The notes beneath the pieces were generated by a model that was not told the DNA's origin, made no database searches, and saw only the letters and a program-made list of their open reading frames with translations. Below are positions 3,808-6,601 of a stretch of DNA of 6,601 nucleotides, piece after piece (the stretch's first letter is position 1; every line of letters starts with the position of its first letter). This stretch comes from GCA-003244245 sp964250265 (GTDB lineage Bacteria; Actinomycetota; Actinomycetes; Mycobacteriales; Pseudonocardiaceae): NCBI GenBank assembly GCA_964250265.1, contig CAXUFG010000271.1:1-6601 (forward strand). The letters are read 5' to 3'. Made by a program: the position numbers and the translations under genes.

Positions 3808-6601
3808 TCACAGCTGGCTGGTATTGCCGGTACCTCCTAGCTGCAATTGGGCGACGGCCAGCTGGCTGGCGAGGTTCATCGACATGGCCAGGTCGGGGAA
3901 GTAGACGTCGCGATCGAGTTCGGCGAGCTCCGTGTACAGCTCGACGGCTTCCTGGGCGAAGGGCAGGGCCTCGGCCGGTCGCCCCGCCCCGCCCAGGTAA
4001 GCCGCGAAGTTGAACACCGAAATGGCCAGGTTGGCCAGGTGGGCGTAGCGATCGTTGGCCACCAGCTCTCGACGCAGGGCGATGGCCACCTGGGCCGGGT
4101 CCAAGGCTTCGTTGAGCCGGCCGACCTCGGCCAGGCGAATGGCGAGGTTGTACATCGAGCCCGCTAGGTAGTGCAGGTAGGTGTCGGGGTCCAGCTCCAC
4201 CAACTGCCGGTACAGCTCGACGGATTGCTCGGCAGCGATCAGGGCCTCGACCGGTCGCCCCGCCTCGCTCAGGTATCCGGTGAGGTCGAGTACCGAGTGC
4301 GCCAGGCGGGGTAGATAGGTGCCACGGCTGAGCTGTACCAGTTCCTGGTACAGCTCGACGGCTTCCTCGGCGGGCGTGAGGGCTTCGGCGTGTCGGCCCT
4401 CTCTGCTCAGGTCTGCGGCGAGGATTCTCAGCGACCTCGCCAGGCCCGGCAGGTAATGGTCGCGATCGTCGGCCACCAGCTCTCGACGCAGGTCGATGGC
4501 TTCCTGGACGGCAGTCAGGGATTCGGCCCGGTGACCGACCTCGGTCAGCTGATTGGCGAGATTGGTCAGACAGATGGCTAGGTCGGGTAGGTAGCCGCTC
4601 CGGTTGAGCTCGACCAGATCCCGGTGCAACTCGACGGCTTGCTGGGTGGCGGTCACGGCTTCGGCGTGTCGCCCGGCCCCGTTCAGATATGCGCCGAGGC
4701 TGTTGACCGCGCCCGCCAGGCGGGGCAGGAAGACGTCGCCGTTGCCCGCCGCAAGCTCCCGGTACAACTCGACAGCCTCCTCGGCGGGAGTCGGGGCTTC
4801 GGCGTGTCGCCCGGCTCCGCTTAGGTATGCGGCGAGGTTGTTGACCGAGCCCGCCAGGCCGGGCAGGTGGGCGTCGCGGTTGAGTTCGACCAGCTCCCGG
4901 TGCAGCTCGACGGCCTCCTCGGCGGGAGTGAGGGCTTCGGCGTGTCGCCCGGCTCCGCTTAGGTATGCGGCGAGGTTGTTGACCGAGCCCGCCAGGCCGG
5001 GCAGGTGGGCGTCGCGGTTGAGTTCGACCAGCTCCCGGTGCAGCTCGACGGCCTCCTGGGCGGTGGCCAGGGTCTCGGCCATCCGGCTCGCTTCGGCCAG
5101 CCGGATGGCAAGGTCGACTAACGATGCGGCCAGGCCGGGCAGGTGGGCGTCGCGGTTGAGTTCGACCAGCTCCCGGTAGAACCCGACGGCTTCTAGCGTG
5201 GCGGTCAGGGCTTCGGCCCGTCGCCCCGTGTCGGCCAGCCGAGCGCCGAAGTTCTTCACCGACCTGGCCAGGCCGGATAGATAGCGGCCTCGGTTGATCC
5301 CGACCAGCTCTCGGTACAGCCCGACGGCTTCCCGGGCGCTGGCCAGAGCTTCGGTCTGCTGCCCCACCCCGTTGCCCAGGTAGTCGGCCAGGTTGTTCAC
5401 GCAGAGAGCCAGATCGGGCAGGTATGCATTGCGGTTGAACCGCACGACCTTCCGACTTAGGGCAACGGCTTCTCGCCCGGCAGTCAAGGCCTCGTCCCGC
5501 CGTCCCGCCTCGCCCAGCAGGTGGGCGAGGTTGCCCACTGATGCGGCCAAGTGAGGCAGGTAGGTATCCCGGTCGAGCTCGACGAGCTCCCGGTTCAGCT
5601 CGACGCCTTGCTGGGCGATGGACACGGCCCCGTCCCGCTGTCCCATCTCGCCCAAAGACGTCGCAAGGTCGCCGACTGCCGCCGCCACGAGGGGCAGGTC
5701 GCCTCGGTCGTCGGCCATCAACTCCAGGTGAAGGTTGACCGCTTCCTGGGCTGCCGCCAGGGCCTCCGCCGGCCGCCCCAGCTCCGTCAGATGGCTGGCG
5801 AGGTGGTTCAGCGCCCCGGCCAGACCCTGGAGGTAGACGCTGCGGTTGTTGTCTACCAGGCCCCGGCCCCGGTCAACGGCGCGCTGGGTGGCCTCGAGTG
5901 CCCCGGGACGATCGCCGGCGCGGGCCAACCTCGCTCCCAGCACCAGGTACAGCCCGGCTTGCGCGGCGGGGTCGGTGGTGCGGGTGAGTTGATGGTCGAC
6001 GAGGCGTTGGGTGATTGCGGCGGAACCCACGTCCAGGTTGATGTCGCCTTGGTCGAGGTCGGGCAGGTGTTCGGCAACGGCTTCGAGGACGTCGAGTGGA
6101 ACGGCTGGGATGGCGGCGAGCGCGGTCAGTGCCGCACTGCCCGCGTCGATCGCCAGCCGGGGATCGGTGCGTAGCAGTGGATAGAGCACGTCCTGCCCCA
6201 GATGCGGCCAGCGGCCGGCGGCGGCAGCGAGGAACGTGAGCGCGCGGGGAGTGACAACGCCGCGCAGCTCCTGGTTGCTGGTGAGGGTGGCCGGGACGGT
6301 GCTGGTCCAGGGGTCGGGGTCGTAGGCGCTGATGGTGTGGCCGGGGGTGAGCAGGGCGAGGAAGTCCTCGGCGAGTCGGTCGGGGTAGAGCGGTTCCAGT
6401 ACCTGGCGGCGGTCGGCCGGCGGGTAGCAGAAGCGGTGGTCGTCCAGGATGTCTTGGGAGTGCCCGGGTAGGTCCAGCGCCCGCACAGCACAGGTTGCGA
6501 CGGTGTGGCTGACCGCTCCGGTGAGCACCGCGGTGAATACCGCCTTGCCCATCACAGTGGGCCGGGTGTGGTAGTCCTGCCCGCTCCGGCCGGCGTCGAA
6601 C
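3808..6601 (-). CDS. Large TPR-repeat protein, 5' end outside the window, probable STAND/NLR-like sensor
   Basis: About 930 residues are visible and the frame is open to the right edge. A GTG-ATG pair at 6555/6552 could be taken as the start, but no ribosome site precedes it and the 15 in-frame codons upstream (FDAGRSGQDYHTRPT) read as protein, so the true start is very likely beyond the window. Numbering from 6555: residues 1-213 are a mostly helical region with the conserved-looking string YPPADRRQVLEPLYPDRLAE (44-63) and DFLALLTPGH (64-73). Residues 214 to about 903 are fifteen TPR-like repeats of 46 residues (unit 2 has 45, unit 4 has 47) of the form GRxAEALxxAxEAVELxRELVELNRDxxLPxLAxSVNNLAxxL. 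A short tail (LQLGGTGNTSQL) ends the protein. In actinomycetes such arrays commonly form the C-terminal ligand-sensing arm of STAND NTPases, with the NTPase and an effector N-terminal; that is inference here, since no Walker motifs are in view. It is soluble by composition. Alternatives are a scaffold or regulator with TPRs only. Confidence 0.8.
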   Translation of the reverse strand, partial: FDAGRSGQDYHTRPTVMGKAVFTAVLTGAVSHTVATCAVRALDLPGHSQDILDDHRFCYPPADRRQVLEPLYPDRLAEDFLALLTPGHTISAYDPDPWTSTVPATLTSNQELRGVVTPRALTFLAAAAGRWPHLGQDVLYPLLRTDPRLAIDAGSAALTALAAIPAVPLDVLEAVAEHLPDLDQGDINLDVGSAAITQRLVDHQLTRTTDPAAQAGLYLVLGARLARAGDRPGALEATQRAVDRGRGLVDNNRSVYLQGLAGALNHLASHLTELGRPAEALAAAQEAVNLHLELMADDRGDLPLVAAAVGDLATSLGEMGQRDGAVSIAQQGVELNRELVELDRDTYLPHLAASVGNLAHLLGEAGRRDEALTAGREAVALSRKVVRFNRNAYLPDLALCVNNLADYLGNGVGQQTEALASAREAVGLYRELVGINRGRYLSGLARSVKNFGARLADTGRRAEALTATLEAVGFYRELVELNRDAHLPGLAASLVDLAIRLAEASRMAETLATAQEAVELHRELVELNRDAHLPGLAGSVNNLAAYLSGAGRHAEALTPAEEAVELHRELVELNRDAHLPGLAGSVNNLAAYLSGAGRHAEAPTPAEEAVELYRELAAGNGDVFLPRLAGAVNSLGAYLNGAGRHAEAVTATQQAVELHRDLVELNRSGYLPDLAICLTNLANQLTEVGHRAESLTAVQEAIDLRRELVADDRDHYLPGLARSLRILAADLSREGRHAEALTPAEEAVELYQELVQLSRGTYLPRLAHSVLDLTGYLSEAGRPVEALIAAEQSVELYRQLVELDPDTYLHYLAGSMYNLAIRLAEVGRLNEALDPAQVAIALRRELVANDRYAHLANLAISVFNFAAYLGGAGRPAEALPFAQEAVELYTELAELDRDVYFPDLAMSMNLASQLAVAQLQLGGTGNTSQL
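3847..5916 (-). repeat. Fifteen-unit 138-base tandem repeat array encoding TPRs
   Basis: Unit starts fall at residues 214, 260, 305, 351, 398, 444, 490, 536, 582, 628, 674, 720, 766, 812 and 858 of the frame counted from 6555, so the period is 46 codons except for two single-codon changes. Outer units are diverged, with most identity kept at GR..EAL, A.EAV.L.REL and LP.LA; units 6-9 are the most alike. Confidence 0.9.
4794..5057 (-). repeat. Recent exact duplication of one TPR unit (2 x 126 identical bases)
   Basis: Bases 4794-4919 are identical to 4932-5057, offset exactly 138, covering parts of repeat units 7, 8 and 9. A third register (5129-5177) shares 49 identical bases with 4991-5039 and 4853-4901. 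Synonymous positions are identical too, so this is recent duplication or conversion rather than protein-level constraint. Confidence 0.95.

Noticed and set aside
4794..5177. CRISPR-like array, suggested by near-identical spaced blocks
   Set aside because: The blocks are contiguous in-frame coding repeats of 138 bases without unique spacers, explained by the TPR array.
4604..5179. Plus-strand 191-codon repetitive frame antisense to the TPR gene
   Set aside because: Its repeats simply mirror the 138-base TPR units; Ser/Arg/Ala-rich composition and no start signal.
5551..6174. Plus-strand 207-codon frame antisense to the TPR gene
   Set aside because: An antisense shadow made possible by the G/C wobble bias of the real gene; no ribosome site or recognisable domain.

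Overview
The window is GC-rich with strong G/C wobble preference, GTG starts backed by GGAGG-type ribosome sites, and a gene set (DedA-like membrane protein, UPF0718-type permease, glutathione-independent formaldehyde dehydrogenase, long TPR-repeat protein) that points to an actinomycete, perhaps Mycobacteriales or Pseudonocardiales. The species cannot be fixed from this sequence. There are no rRNA or tRNA genes, CRISPR arrays, transposases or integrases.

Layout. Bases 1-224 hold no convincing gene, only small inverted repeats. One plus-strand gene (225-497) encodes a 90-residue protein with two predicted membrane helices. Everything from 597 to the right edge lies on the minus strand. In transcription order (right to left) it is: a large TPR-repeat protein that runs off the right edge (3808-6601), fdhA (2448-3668), a hairpin just after fdhA, a possible 22-codon ORF (2311-2379), a broken dedA-family gene (1794-2314) and a nine-helix permease (597-1781). 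The permease and the small plus-strand protein converge across a 99-base gap.

The most informative points are these. (1) The dedA gene carries two independent lesions: a one-base frameshift at a T run, and an apparent in-frame internal deletion of about 40 codons that removes the conserved central region. Its remaining tail is still readable to a stop codon that merges with the permease ribosome site. (2) The TPR protein carries fifteen repeats of 46 residues (138 bases). Two neighbouring units share 126 identical bases, a sign of recent duplication or conversion. The reading frame is open to the right edge and the apparent start has no ribosome site, so an N-terminal part, probably with a signalling NTPase and perhaps an effector domain, lies outside the window. 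(3) A palindrome ATACCC-N6-GGGTAT directly before the permease resembles operators of the CsoR/CstR family of metal or persulfide sensors.

How the genes work together is only partly inferable. FdhA detoxifies formaldehyde. The permease may export a toxic metal(loid) or organic conjugate, and the palindrome suggests inducible control. The TPR protein looks like a STAND-type (NLR-like) sensor whose ligand-sensing repeat arm is seen here. No single pathway joins all of them, and the cluster reads as an accessory stress/defence neighbourhood with gene decay in progress.
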